From Chara braunii (lineage: Eukaryota; Streptophyta; Charophyceae; Charales; Characeae), in NCBI GenBank assembly GCA_003427395.1, contig BFEA01000071.1, positions 2,272,602 to 2,295,698 on the forward strand: a DNA stretch of 23,097 bases. Reading direction: 5' to 3'. Shown here piece after piece: positions 1 to 9,674 of the stretch; within the stretch, counting starts at the first letter, position 1, and each line of letters begins with the position of its first letter. The notes under the pieces were generated by a model that had not been told where the DNA came from, made no database searches, and saw only the letters and a list, made by a program, of their open reading frames with translations. Both the position numbers and the translations under genes were made by a program.

Positions 1-101
1 CAACATTGATTGTTCGGATCACTGGTATCTAAGTCTTCCGCTGTGTTATCTTGTACTTTGTATTGAAAGGTCAGTTCTTGTTCTGGTCTGCACGTTACAG
101 T

Positions 102-209
102 ATGCAACATCAAGCCTCCAACGAGGGAACGTGTGGAAGCTGCACCCACCAGCAGGAGGGACCCGTTACTCAGGAGCTGAAAGTGGTGGTCCCCATTAAC
201 CACTTGTGA
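102..209 (+). CDS. Short ORF or exon with a conserved Cys-containing peptide (unknown)
   Basis: An ATG at 102 opens a 35-codon frame ending in TGA at 207-209. The frame includes the peptide QASNEGTCGSCTHQQ. The same peptide is encoded at 18652-18696, and the two DNA segments (46 bp) differ at only three positions, all third codon positions and all synonymous (ACG/ACA, TGT/TGC, GGA/GGG). That pattern is what a protein-coding segment under constraint would leave, although the stretch is very short. The CxxC spacing (C-G-S-C) could bind metal, but no family is recognised. It may be an exon end, part of a longer retroelement protein, or a relic. No promoter or splice signal is assigned. Confidence is low for a stand-alone gene and moderate that the shared peptide was once coding. 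Confidence 0.3.
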   Translation: MQHQASNEGTCGSCTHQQEGPVTQELKVVVPINHL

Positions 210-435
210 AGGCCACCTGAATGCGACTTGCGGGATCATTCATTTTTCACCCTCGATTGCGAAGATCAACGGTCAGAAATGAACAATAGGGGCTAGTGGG
301 ATCTGGCCCTTACCAACTGATCTAGGCCCCTGGATCCAATCTGCTTTCTTTTTTCCTTTTCCTTTTTTTTCAGTCAACATTCAAATTTCATTTCAATTCA
401 AGAAAGAGGCCGGGCAACCTTGACATTATGACCGG
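210..435. other. Intergenic sequence, no feature recognised
   Basis: I see only T-rich and A-rich low complexity (about 348-370 and 436-452) and no coding frame worth reporting. Confidence 0.4.
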
Positions 436-990
436 AAAAAAAAAAAAAAAAAGATTAGATCTGCTTCAGAATCTGACCTTTGTTGGTTTTTGGCAGGAGG
501 GTAAGTAGTACAAATGAAGAGAATTTGGGTGGGCCAGATGCATAAGGTAGACCAGGTGCATGAGGTAGACCAAGTGCATCAGGTAGTTGGAGGGGGAGTC
601 ACCTTTTCAGGATATCCCTGGCTGGTAGAGAGGGAAAGGAATTAGAAAAAAAAAAGAAAAAAAGGAATGGAAAACAAATCATCTGCCTAAGATATATGAG
701 AGAAAAATGTCCTCAACAAATAAAAACGGGGGGAAAATGAAAAAAAAAAAAAGATTAGATCTGCTTCGGAATCTGACCTTCTTTGGTTTTTGGAAGGAGG
801 ATAAGTAGCACAAAAAAATGAAAAGAATTTGGGTGGGCCAGGTGCATAAGGTAGACCAAGTGCATCAGGTAGTTGGAGGGGGAGTCACCTTTTCAGGATA
901 TTCCTGGGTGGTAGAGAGGGAAAGGAATTAGAAAAAAAAAAAAAAAAAAAAGGAATGGAAAACAAATCATCTGCCTAAGATATATGAGAG
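436..990. repeat. Direct tandem duplication of about 250 bp, offset 300 bp
   Basis: A unit at about 453-702 is repeated at about 753-990 with high identity. Both copies begin with GATTAGATCTGCTTC right after a poly(A) run and end with AAGATATATGAGAG. The second copy lacks one internal minisatellite unit and has different poly(A) lengths. The 703-752 spacer is A-rich. Either a local tandem duplication or two insertions of the same A-flanked element would explain it. No coding potential is evident. Confidence 0.85.
537..586. repeat. Minisatellite of about 19 bp (GGTAGACCAGGTGCAT)
   Basis: Inside the duplicated unit, the word GGTAGACCA(G/A)GTGCAT repeats about three times in the first copy. The second copy, near 840-875, has one repeat fewer, so the array has changed length since the duplication. 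Confidence 0.6.
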
Positions 991-1208
991 ATCTCCAGAA
1001 TGGATACGGGGCCAGGGCCCTAAGCACCCTTTTTTGTTTTTGTTTTTTGGGATTGATGCTGTAATCTATTTGTGGGGAAACGTTTTTTTTTTTCTTTTCT
1101 TTTTTGTGGGGAAACATAATTGAAATCTTCAGTACAGAAATGATTCTCGTCTATTTTTGACCTGGATCCAGAAGGATTTGTCCGTCAGAGACACCAAGAG
1201 GATATTAA

Positions 1209-2373
1209 GTGGGTTACGGCGGGCCAAATATTTTGAATCAGGGTATTAAAAATGAAAGACAAATGGCTTTGTTTAAACCTGACACACCCGTATATAAATT
1301 GCCCATAGACCCAATAACTTGGATCTGGTGGTCCACAGGAGGGAGAGGAAGATCCTACGCTTATATCCCTTCATACAATGAAGGTGAAATCTTCCTATAG
1401 GATGCTTCGACCAAAGGTTAATATTAAAGATAGAATTGAGGCTAGGTGGATGAAGCATTTACATGTGAATAGGGATGTTTTCCGCTCAGTCAAATGGTTC
1501 CAGTCCATTAGAGCCAAACCAGCTAAAGTGGCATCCTTACAATGGCAAATTGCCCATCGGTGCCTTCCAACGAACGATTGGATCATAGATAGAACCACAC
1601 TAGAACAGAGAGGTCTAGCTTTACCATCATGATGGTGTAGGTTTTGTAAATCTGCATTCCCATCCAAACTCATCCCTGAAACTATTGAGCATATTTTTCT
1701 TCAATGTCCGGGTCCTGTTTGGTTATGGCGATGGTGGAATGGAATTTGCCATTTGCAATATTCTAGAAACATCTCAAGCTTGGCAATGGGAATGGAAGAC
1801 ACTCCTACTTGAATTTTGGAGCCCGGACCGGTCGGATGATTTTACCCAAAACATTTTTTTAGTAGGCAGAAGGGCAATTATGTGGGCAATATGGATGAGA
1901 AGATGTACCTATGAACTGGAGGGAGCACGGTTGGATGGCCCAACCAAAATTTATTTGATTCTATTAAACAACAGATACAAACAACAATTACTACGGTGTC
2001 TGCTCTTATCAGCACCACTAGCACTGACAGAGGCATTTTTTGTTAAAAAAATAAATAAATAAAAAAAATTGGGATCAGGTCAAGAACAAAATATTGCACC
2101 TTGCAACCAGAAATGAAAATTTACAGCACATTCAACAATTCAATCGAAGCTGGCTAGGGGGAAACCAGGGTTGGAAAATAGGGGCGGTGGAGTGGGAGGG
2201 AGGACAATGGCCAAAATGACCAAGATATTCAAGTGAAGCTGCAAAGGAATTCTCATTTGGTTTTCAGAGATTGGACTTCTGTTGATCCTTTAATCCCTTT
2301 GAGACCTTTGACGGACTTCCCGGATCTCTTTCCTCCAAACCATCCTTGTTGTCCCCAGGTCATGGTATGGTTA
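1209..2373 (+). pseudogene. LINE ORF2 C-terminal remnant with zf-RVT domain (copy 1)
   Basis: The reading frame moves between phases. The linker (DPITWIW) is followed by SSYRMLRPKVN, and then the zf-RVT core ASLQWQIAHRCLPTNDWI. A Cys/His cluster follows, WCRFC then ETIEHIFLQC, matching the C-x2-C ... H-x4-C layout of the family. Next come Trp-rich segments and the tail motif SWLGGNQG. An in-frame TGA at 1630-1632 splits the zinc-binding region, and at least two frameshifts follow (near 1740 and after 2060). The minus-strand copy at 3959-5207 has the same order of motifs. In LINEs this domain is thought to bind nucleic acid downstream of the polymerase. The remnant is non-functional. Confidence 0.85.
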
Positions 2374-2556
2374 TGACTGAATAAAGGTATGAGTGGTAGA
2401 TAACATCGTTGCTAATCAAGGGGGAAAAAAGGGGGTACTAGTGCTAGGGTATCAAGCCTTTCTGGCGCCTACACAAGGTGAAGAGGCACACGCAGTCCCC
2501 CACCTCAAATTGTTGTCTGGGAATGGGCTGAATCAATGAATTGAAAGGTTGCTTAA

Positions 2557-2640
2557 GGGACGCTGGGGCTGGTTGCCAGCATGTTCTGATGTATCAATCT
2601 ATCATTGCATCTCAAGGGACGCTGGACCCGCTTTCCAGCA
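2557..2640 (+). repeat. Two recurrent LINE 3'-UTR stem-loops
   Basis: The copy at 2557-2581 can form GCTGG/CCAGC. The copy at 2616-2640 forms the full 6-bp stem GCTGGA/TCCAGC around a 7-nt loop. Both start with GGGAC and lie in the 3' UTR of LINE copy 1. Confidence 0.7.
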
Positions 2641-2677
2641 GGTGCTGCTCCCCACCAATAGACTGGAGCCCCCAGCA

Positions 2678-2713
2678 AGATAGGAGTGCATGCTTTTATC
2701 ATCACTCCTATCT
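2678..2713. repeat. Copy-specific palindrome before the poly(A)
   Basis: AGATAGGAGTG at 2678-2688 is the exact reverse complement of CACTCCTATCT at 2703-2713, giving an 11-bp stem with a 14-nt loop. It sits between the conserved CCCCACCAATAG arm and the poly(A) tract. Other 3'-end copies have unrelated palindromes in the same place. Confidence 0.7.
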
Positions 2714-2745
2714 GTTGTTGCAAAGGGTTGCAAAAAAAAAAAAAA

Positions 2746-2860
2746 GCACTATTTGTGGGGAGCAGCACGTGCTGGGAACTGGGCCCAGTGTCCCACATGC
2801 GGTTATACAAAACGTTGAGATACCGGGGCCATTACCAGGCTTCGGCAGAGAACATAAGGA
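2746..2860 (-). mobile_element. Inverted LINE 3'-end fragment
   Basis: Read on the minus strand, this holds a GC-rich block (GAAGCCTGGTAATGGCCCC), then the recurrent stem-loop (2770-2794), then the arm GTGCTGCTCCCCAC. The same order appears on the minus strand at 18303-18403. In sense orientation it ends at a T run, because it abuts the poly(A) of LINE copy 1 head-on. Its own poly(A) is absent. Confidence 0.65.
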
Positions 2861-2872
2861 CCCCATTTTAAT

Positions 2873-3061
2873 TAATCCGCCACTACCTTTCCCATGCATC
2901 AGCCGCTGCCCCCTCGCTGCAAGTTTCGGAGGCTGGAAACGCAACATAGGCTGCTGATGAAATTTATGAACGGTGGCGGCCGCTGGGCCCAGACTTCGAA
3001 GAATGTGGTATAAGATTATATTCCCACTTTTCCCAACAGCGTGAAAGGTAGTGGTGGTTTA
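2873..3061 (+). mobile_element. MITE with TA-flanked inverted ends (copy A)
   Basis: The left end is TAATCCGCCACTACCTTTCC and the right end is GAAAGGTAGTGGTGGTTTA, forming terminal inverted repeats of about 18-20 bp bounded by TA. The 189-bp interior aligns with the reverse complement of 17646-17823 over most of its length: both have CATCAGCC near the end, then GGAGGC(T/C)(G/A)GAAACGCAACA, then AAATTTAT or GAATTTAT. Without coding capacity this is a non-autonomous DNA transposon. A TA target site would fit the Tc1/mariner superfamily, but the superfamily is inferred, not shown. Confidence 0.75.
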
Positions 3062-3450
3062 AAAGAAAGAAAGATAGGGGCTCGTTAGACACTCCTTGGG
3101 GTGTTCTCAAGGCCGAAGGAAGTTTCCTTCAGGGTTTTGAAGGAAATCCCTGCCGTCTTTCCACCTATCCTCGGTGTGGTCTCTCAAGGATGATTCCTTT
3201 TGTCCCCCGGCGGCCATTTTCATGATATTATAGTCGGCTGCGGGGGGGACAATGCCTTGGTCCATTGGGTGATGTCTGTCTCGCTACGGCGTGGTCCAAC
3301 TGCCGAAGGCGGGAATTTTTGACAGGCGATGGCGACGGGGGAAAAAAAAAACCCTTAAAAGGCAATGGACCTCCCCGTTCGAAAATCAAGTTTCAAATTG
3401 GGTGCTGGACGTCACGGTGGCGACGCGGAGCAGGTGGCATCCATCTTTCT

Positions 3451-3452
<2 letters not shown>
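3062..3452. other. Stretch without a recognised gene
   Basis: I find GC-rich single-copy sequence with short foldbacks (for example GAAGGAAGTTTCCTTC near 3115) and no supported coding frame. Frames running into the poly(T) tract encode only artefactual poly-Phe. Confidence 0.4.
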
Positions 3453-3517
<65 letters not shown>

Positions 3518-3558
3518 GTGGGCCCAGTGCCCAAGGCTGATATTTCCAATAAGAATAT

Positions 3559-3575
3559 TGAGGCCGGGGTCCTCA
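3559..3575 (-). repeat. TGAGG/CCTCA hairpin near a LINE 3' end
   Basis: In the sense (minus) direction the site reads TGAGG-ACCCCGG-CCTCA, a 5-bp stem with a 7-nt loop, about 45 bp before the poly(A). The same fold occurs at 19448-19464 (minus) and, with T for A, at 9660-9674 (plus). Confidence 0.6.
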
Positions 3576-3664
3576 CAGTCTACCCGGAGTAACTGATACA
3601 AGAAACTTAATGATGAGAACAACCTCTTCAACCCTTTATCGGCTGCCAGATAAAACATGACACA

Positions 3665-5207
3665 ACTAGCTGTTTCATCTTTAAGTCTCCTCTCTACCAA
3701 GCCAAGACATATCCACCAACGATAACTTCGAAGAAGGGAAAGGGTCAGGGAAGAAATCTGGAGATCTGAGGGAATCGCCTGCATGAAGTGAGAACTAGTC
3801 CCTGAATTCCAGATGGAAGTCCCTCTTGAAAAGGATTTCCGTCCCTGTTCCTCCTGGCCATTTCACCTCACCCAGACCTCCACCCTCGTTTCTCCCCAGC
3901 CAATCTCTTTCAAATTCTTGAATATAGTTTTGGATATCTTTTTTTTGTTGAGACATACTTAACTTAATTTTGAGTTTTGCCCACTGGGAACGAATCTCTG
4001 TGTGTAACATTTGTACCATAATGATATTTGTTTCCTTAATACTTTTTCTCTTTCATGAACACACCGTCTATACCAAAGTGTCCATAGCATCACTGTGCGC
4101 CCAACCGTATGTAGGTTATGTTGAAAAGATGAGAGCTGACCATCTGTTGGTTCCCAATGACCCAGGACTATACTTCTCCAATCCCACTGCCACACTCTTC
4201 CTGTGAGTTTATTCCATATGCAGTCCCAATGTCTCCATAAAAGGGCAGCGCTAGGGCATTGCATAAAGATATGTTCTATTGTTTCACATATTTTTCGGCT
4301 GGGAAATGTTGACAGGCAAAATTTACACCATGGGACAACAAGGCCCCTTTGCTCTAATGACGAATGATCAATGAGCCAGTCATTAGTGGGCAGACACAGG
4401 TGAGTTATCTGCCATTGTAAGGAGGCGAATTTTGTCGGGCGTTGTTTACAATACTTAAAAATTTTAATCCTTTTGAGCAAATTGATATCAATATTCAAAT
4501 GACGCGCCCATCTTTCTTTTACTATTGTCAAGATATCTACTTTGGGCCTCAGCATCCTGTAAGTGGATTTGACCGTCAGTGAGGGAAGAATGCGTGGTTT
4601 TCCTTTCTCATAGGTCTGCCAGATCCATTCCTCTGGGTCGAAAGGGAGGTATGAGCCCTCCATCCTTTGACTGAAGGATCATAAAGCACTCTGATCCGAT
4701 ATATTGTCAAGAAAAGAAAGAATAAAACCTTATCCTCCTGATCTTTTACCAGAAGGTGATCATTCGTAATCGTCATCAGGCTAACAAAAACCCTATCCTC
4801 ATCAACATGAACTACCTGTCCAATACATTGTTGGTTATCCTGCTGAAATCCTACCACCCAGTCCGCCTCCTTGAAATTTGGTCCTTTTCTTAGGGTCCTT
4901 ACCCAAGCCAGTGGAATAGCGAATATGATTTGTTCCAAGTTTGTGGACAATTGATGTGCATATTTAAGAATTGTTCTCATCTGCTCAGTTGTTTTCCAAT
5001 CCCTTGTAGCTGTATCCCACAGGTCTTTTACCCTCAGAACTCCTCTTTTAACCCATAAGGCCCAAGGTGACCAGGAACTATTTAGAATGCAGCCTTGGGA
5101 ATCTGTTCTTCATCTATTCCCGAAGAGAGGTTGCCTTAAGACTTCCTCATACCTTGAGGGGAAAGGTTTATCAGGTAGGGGGAGAGTGCCTCGAGCATTC
5201 TGTTACT
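3665..5207 (-). pseudogene. LINE ORF2 C-terminal remnant with zf-RVT domain (copy 2)
   Basis: From 5207 the minus-strand frame reads DKPFPSRYEEVLRQPLFGN, an in-frame TGA, then SWSPWALWVKRGVLRVKDLW and ATRDWK. This is the usual post-RT region of plant-type LINE ORF2. A frameshift near 4660 leads into EEWIWQTYEKGKPR and STYRMLRPKVD. The zf-RVT core FASLQWQITHLCLPTNDW follows, with its Cys/His set (WCKFC, CETIEHIFMQC). Another frame carries the tail motif RDWLGRNEG and FHLEFRD. Copy 1 shares this order with clear residue identity. The remaining open frame at 3959-4663 (234 codons) is the best-preserved zf-RVT segment in the window, but the protein cannot be produced intact. Confidence 0.85.
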
Positions 5208-5683
5208 GCATTTGGAGTTTTTTTTTTGTTTTGTTTTTTTTTTAATAAAAAATTGCCCCTTCTATTCTGGGGGGCTCAGTCCGGTTGCTCATCATGGACA
5301 AGCATGTTTTTACATCTGAAAAGAGGAAGAGGGGAGAACTGACAAGACGGACGAACAGCCTGTCCCTTGCGGCCCTAGACGCCTGGCAAGGGGGAACTGT
5401 TTTGGAGCAACCCTCCCCCCTATCCTTAGTCTTTCAGGGGGGTCGCTCTACTGGCCGGGAAGCTTACTGGCAGCACCCAGTCACGCAGTAGGGCAGCCCT
5501 CAGATAGGCGGGGTGCGGGGGGTTGCTCCTAACAGTTCCTCATGCCGCTTAACATCCTGTTACCTGTTTCTAATATCCCTCATCGCACATAGACCCTACA
5601 TTACCTATGCCTGAAGCCAATATCTGGTTCCAGCCTATTCCCCTGTAGTTACATGTCCACCTCTACCTAACTGTTCTCATTCA

Positions 5684-5829
5684 GAACGTGTTCCGCTTAC
5701 CTTGTACGTCTATACAAACCATAATAGGCCCTCCTACCATCGCACATATACATCCAGATCGCGTTCCGCTTACCCCTGACATTTATACAGGCCATAATAG
5801 GCCACAGTCCACCCACTTGTTTTAGTAAT
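5684..5829. repeat. Two tandem units of 73 bp
   Basis: The words TTCCGCTTACC and CCATAATAGGCC each recur at an exact 73-bp offset (5691/5764 and 5719/5792). The array lies in the presumed 3' region of LINE copy 3. Confidence 0.7.
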
Positions 5830-6035
5830 ATTTCATGTTTTCTGTCTTTTAACAATTTCTTTAAGTATCTCCCGTCCACCCCTCGATCCCCTCACCATCC
5901 CATTCCCCCATACTTCCCCCCTTCACCTTCCCCTGCCTCCCCCGCCCTCCTAATGTCGCCCTATCCTCTATACTAATTCTGGTGTCCACCGGGTTTCATC
6001 ACGCCTCCTACTCATCTAACTACTGTACAAATCGG

Positions 6036-7053
6036 TTAACTGCCTTTCCTATCCTTCCCCACGCCCGTCCTTCTCCTCAAACCGGGGCACGTGCCGCAAC
6101 AGGGAGGGACCGAACTGCAGATGGCCTGTACATGGATCTCGATTCTCGAATACTCAGTTGCGGGTATGGGCCCCATCTCGCCCAGAAGCCTTCCACCTTC
6201 TGCGATCCTAAATGGTTGCATCTATGGAAGTCCGCCTGAAGGGAAGTTCTGATGCATTCCGAAGCCCTTTCCTTATATGCCTGCAGAGGGGGAGCTGTTC
6301 CCTGTCAACATCTCTCGTTCTGCAGGGTCCATAACTCCCACAGCACAGCCTGCGGCGACTCTGGTCCTTATTTCTACTTTTAGAAGTTTTAGTTGCTATC
6401 CATTGCGCCGTGGGGATTGCCAAATGAAAAATTTGCCACAGCAACCCGCCTGCTTCTGGTCTGGCAATGCGGCTAGGATAGCACATTGTTGATTCCATCT
6501 CCGCGGAGTCCACCTGCTGACATAAACGTCCGGTATCGAGTCTCTCTTGGCCCACCGATTCCTCAGTTTTTTGCAGATGTCTATCCGCTCCAACAGGGAG
6601 TTGTAGATATTTTTAGTGGTAGGTGTTGCTTCTCACCTTTCCTTCCCCCTTCACACACCCGATATTGTTTCAATCCCGTCCGTTAAGATCTCCAGTTCCC
6701 TTTGCACATCCCCTGGCTCAGCCTCTTGCAGGGGTTCCCTCAACCCTTCGTATCCCGTGTTCCCCCTCCAGCAAGTGACCCGTAGCCTTCTCTCGTCCAG
6801 CACCCGCTTCACCCTGTATATGCTGGCTGGCCTGAGGTCCCCCTTCATCTTCACGCATTGTCCCGGGGTGATTTCATATTTTCTATCCAATGGGGGGGGG
6901 ATAGCCTCCCTGAGTTCCTTCAGCCTTTATTGATGCTTCATCCGGCCCGCAGGGCTTCCAGCAACTCTTCATCCCTCCGCCAGTCCCTGCGGGCTTCGTC
7001 CCATAAGTGTCCCACTTTATAGATCCCTTGCACAGCCCACTCCGATATTATAG
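6036..7053 (-). pseudogene. LINE ORF2 post-RT and zf-RVT-like remnant (copy 3)
   Basis: The minus-strand frame from about 7053 reads EWAVQGIYKVGHLWDEARRD, matching the equivalent WALWVKRGVLRVKDLWDTAT of copy 2. After a stop, the segment at 6651-6890 (KYEITPGQCVKMKGDLRPAS) occupies the linker position. Farther on, GLLWQIFHLAIPTAQWIATK at about 6390-6450 corresponds to the zf-RVT core (LQWQI-H-LPTNDW in the other copies). The Cys/His cluster is not clearly preserved. At least three frame changes are needed. The homology is clear for the two motifs but weak between them. Confidence 0.65.
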
Positions 7054-7064
7054 ACCACTCACAA

Positions 7065-9165
7065 CGAACTTGATGAGAAACTGACCCTGCAGGAGCTCAC
7101 ATCAGCCATGAGGAGCATGGCTACTGGTAAGTGCCCAGGTCCGGATGGCTTACCGGTAGAATTTTATTCAAAATTTTGGGACATATTTGGCTCGATCTTA
7201 TTGCGCCTGTTCAATAACGTACTCTCAGGTGCAACCCTGGGAAATGATGATGGAAGGTTCTATCACACTAGTCCATAAGAAGAATAAGAAGGCGGAGGTA
7301 AGAAACCGGAGGCCGGTCACTCTTCTAAACGCCGCACGGAAGATCCTGGGAAAAGCTCTATCGAGGAGAATCGCCAAGATAGTCCCGAACATTGTCCACC
7401 CGGATCAATCCGGTTTTGTACATGGAAGACAAATACTGGACAATGTAATGACGATAGCACAAGCAATGGAGGTAATAAAGAGTAAAGTTCAGTAAACAGC
7501 TAAATATGGTCAACCTTCTCATAGACTTTGAGAAGGCCTTTGACCGTGTTAACTAGGATTTCACCATTGAGGTGCTGATTAGGAGAGGCTTTGACCCTAA
7601 CTATTGCAGGTGGTTTAGGATGCTGTATCAGGACTCACAGGCATCAGTGATAGTAAACGGAATGAAATCAAGGCCCTTGACCCTCACCCGTTCTCTGAGG
7701 CAGGGATGCCCTTCGGCCCCCCTGCTCTATGTCGTTCAACAAGAGATGCTTTTGAATCTCGTACACAGCTCCATGGTAATTCGAGGACTACCGGTTTCCA
7801 GCACCTATGAGCTCAGATCATCAGCATTGGCGGAGGATCTTTCAATAGTATCTGAAAATTCTGTGAACTTGCTTAGGGGTGTAGCAGACTGTCTTCAGCT
7901 ACTTGAACAGGCCTCAGAGGCCAAAGTAAGCTGGCACAAGTATGTGGCACTCTCACCGAACAATACATCTTTGGTGGAAGACCTTTCAACTTTGGACTTC
8001 AGTGGATTCAAAAGGGATGCTTCCAGATCGGCCACCTGTGGGATATCAAGGAATGGACATGGAGTGGGAATAATAGTCTGAAAAGGAAACTAGAAGGGAT
8101 TCACCAATGGGAGAATTGCTTGCTGCTTCTGCAGAAAGCCATTCCCCCTATGTAAATGATACTACTTACGGACAACCCGTTCCGTCCAGGATCCTGGGTG
8201 ACAGATTTGGATGATGATCAGAGTTAGAGAGACGTTCAAGGACGCAGTCAGTGGTAGGAAGGTCACTCATTCCCTGTTCATGAATGGGACGCCTATCTTG
8301 AACCTCAAGGTGGATATGACTGCTATTGGCTGGAAATCTGTCTCAGAAGATGAGCCTACGACCTGCATTACGGACTATAAAGCCTCCTTAGGCTACAAAT
8401 TGAGATCCAGATCGAATGAACTATGTTGTCTTATCAAAGGCGCATGGGATAAATACCAGAACCTCCAAAATCTTCCTGTCAGGAACCTAGAATGGGCTAA
8501 ATTGTACGGGAAAGCGCTCAAAAGGTACCGGTTGTTAAACACGCCAGCTTGGAGTGGTTGCAACTCAATCTGGGTATCCCAACAGCCAGCTGATGTGTTA
8601 CCAGGAGGATGCAAGTCAACCTGTTCTGTCAAAGTTGCACAGATACGCATATTGAAGACAGTGCCCACAACTGGTGGGACTGCAGCTTTGCCCGGGCTTT
8701 CTGGGATTGGTGGCAGACAATCTGGTCGGAGATCTACAAGGACTCTACCGTGGGCATTTGGTGGAATGAACAATTAGTTCTGGGTGGAGTGGACAAGAAC
8801 CTCCAGCCAGTGATCACAATCTGTCGTTCTCTAGGTATGTGGATACTTTGGACAGAAAGAAATGGTGCCAGATTCGGAGATAACAAGGTGTCCCTACAGA
8901 GAGCTCAGGCAGTTATGATCTCAGAATTGAAGAACATCATCCAGCCCAATGGAGGAAGATTAACTGGACGAACGCACAGATGGAACGCAAAAGGGATAAA
9001 TTCAAAGACAAATGGACAAAAAGGGGTTTTGGGGCAATCCCAGATCAGAAGGGCAGATTGCTCTTCTCCAGGCGTCTTGAATACAGGAAAGCTGAGCTAT
9101 GGAACCTGATTAGCTGTACAAGGATGAACTCAGTAGTGTATATATTGTATAATTTTACAGATTAA
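7065..9165 (+). pseudogene. LINE ORF2 reverse transcriptase remnant (copy 4)
   Basis: RT motifs appear in order across shifting frames. ATGKCPGPDGLPVEFYSKFW (about 7120-7180) is followed by a shift near 7245 and then RNRRPVTLLNAARKILGKAL and DQSGFVHGRQILDN. After a TAA at 7493 comes motif A as LIDFEKAFDRVN. Motif B is SLRQGCPSAPLL (about 7695-7730). Motif C, normally YADD, reads LAED at about 7827-7838, so the Tyr and the first catalytic Asp are lost. Linker sequence follows. The zf-RVT-like part is LEWLQLNLGIPTAS, then FCQSC and HNWWDC (8600-8700). Internal stops and frame changes occur at roughly 7245, 7495, 7555, 8080 and 8500-8600. It cannot encode an active polymerase. Confidence 0.85.
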
Positions 9166-9364
9166 ATAGGGATCTAGAACATAGGTACCTAAAGTAGACA
9201 ATGGTGTCTTGCCTGATTTCTCGGGCGCTTTGAATGCCCCCACAAGGTCTTTTTTCTGTCCACCTATAATAATTTATTACTCTATGCATTAATAACTTAA
9301 TAACTGCTGATCAATTGTTCAGTACCCTAATTCATCATTTATCTTATAGCAATGATTATTATTT

Positions 9365-9612
9365 GGGACGTTGGACCCGGTTTCCAGTATTATAAGATGG
9401 GTTTCCATCACATAACTAACCTTGACATCAAATCAGTGGACAATTACATGGGACGCTGGACCCACTTTCCAGCAAGTGACAGGATGTGACTCATCTAGAT
9501 TATCAGACATCTAGTGGATGGGACACTGGACCCGGTTTCCAGCAGAAAAAAAGAACCTGACCACAAGGAGGAAGCAGCCCTCTTCGAAGGGACGCTGGAC
9601 CCGTTTCCAGCT
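9365..9612 (+). repeat. Four-copy array of the recurrent stem-loop in a LINE 3' UTR
   Basis: Copies of about 25 bp start at 9365, 9450, 9520 and 9589, separated by 44-60 bp of unrelated sequence. Each begins GGGAC and can form the stem CTGGA/TCCAG, with 6-7 nt in the loop. The first copy keeps pairing through two G-T wobbles. The array sits between the ORF2 stop and the poly(A), so it would be transcribed as RNA. Confidence 0.8.
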
Positions 9613-9659
9613 ACATCCATTTCTGGGATACGGCCCCAGCCAGTTCCAGGTAGAATTGT

Positions 9660-9674
9660 GAGGTCCCCGGCCTC
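9660..9674 (+). repeat. GAGG/CCTC hairpin near the LINE copy 4 tail
   Basis: GAGG-TCCCCGG-CCTC forms a 4-bp stem, the same fold as at 3559-3575 and 19448-19464. It lies about 15 bp before the A-rich tail. Confidence 0.55.

Larger units (their letters stand above)
1150..2745 (+). mobile_element. LINE copy 1: 5'-truncated non-LTR retrotransposon (ORF2 C-terminus, 3' UTR, poly(A))
   Basis: The element begins within the linker between RT and zf-RVT, where similarity to the minus-strand copy at 3453-5217 starts. It continues through the zf-RVT region and the C-terminal tail to a stop near 2371-2373. A roughly 360-bp 3' UTR follows, containing two copies of the window's recurrent stem-loop (2557-2581, 2616-2640), a conserved GGTGCTGCTCCCCACC arm and an 11-bp palindrome. 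It ends in a 14-nt poly(A) at 2732-2745. 5' truncation plus poly(A) is the normal product of target-primed reverse transcription. A frameshifted copy like this cannot be autonomous. Confidence 0.85.
3453..5217 (-). mobile_element. LINE copy 2: 5'-truncated, with long poly(A)
   Basis: On the minus strand the element runs from about 5207-5217, in the region after RT, through zf-RVT to a stop near 3665. A 3' UTR and a 61-nt poly(A) follow, seen as T on the plus strand at 3453-3513. Its 3' end holds a TGAGG/CCTCA hairpin (3559-3575) and finishes with GGGCACTGGGCCCACG, a truncated version of the recurrent stem-loop. The long uninterrupted tail suggests a recent insertion, yet the ORF is already broken. 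Its 5' end lies next to the A-rich tail of LINE copy 3 on the same strand. Confidence 0.85.
5218..7053 (-). mobile_element. LINE copy 3: older 5'-truncated element with A-rich tail
   Basis: On the minus strand, coding similarity begins near 7053 and runs through the post-RT linker and a degraded zf-RVT-like region to about 6036. C-rich sequence that I take as 3' UTR follows, ending in an A-rich tail (T-rich on plus, 5218-5243). The last bases before the tail, CCCAGAATAGAAGGGGC, recur at 11881-11935 on the minus strand, which supports a shared 3' end. It is more diverged than copies 1 and 2. Confidence 0.65.

Noticed and set aside
2616-2794. A single 179-bp TIR element formed by the two stem-loop arms
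   Set aside because: The left arm belongs to the LINE copy 1 3' UTR and its poly(A); the right arm aligns with an independent 3' fragment at 18303-18403 that continues beyond the supposed end.
3265-3540. Open frames with long poly-Phe runs
   Set aside because: They come from translating the LINE copy 2 poly(A) tail on the opposite strand.
9365-9612. CRISPR-like pattern: about 25-bp direct repeats with 44-60 bp unrelated spacers
   Set aside because: The DNA is eukaryotic, repeats diverge between copies, there are no cas genes, and the same motif is scattered through LINE 3' ends elsewhere in the window.
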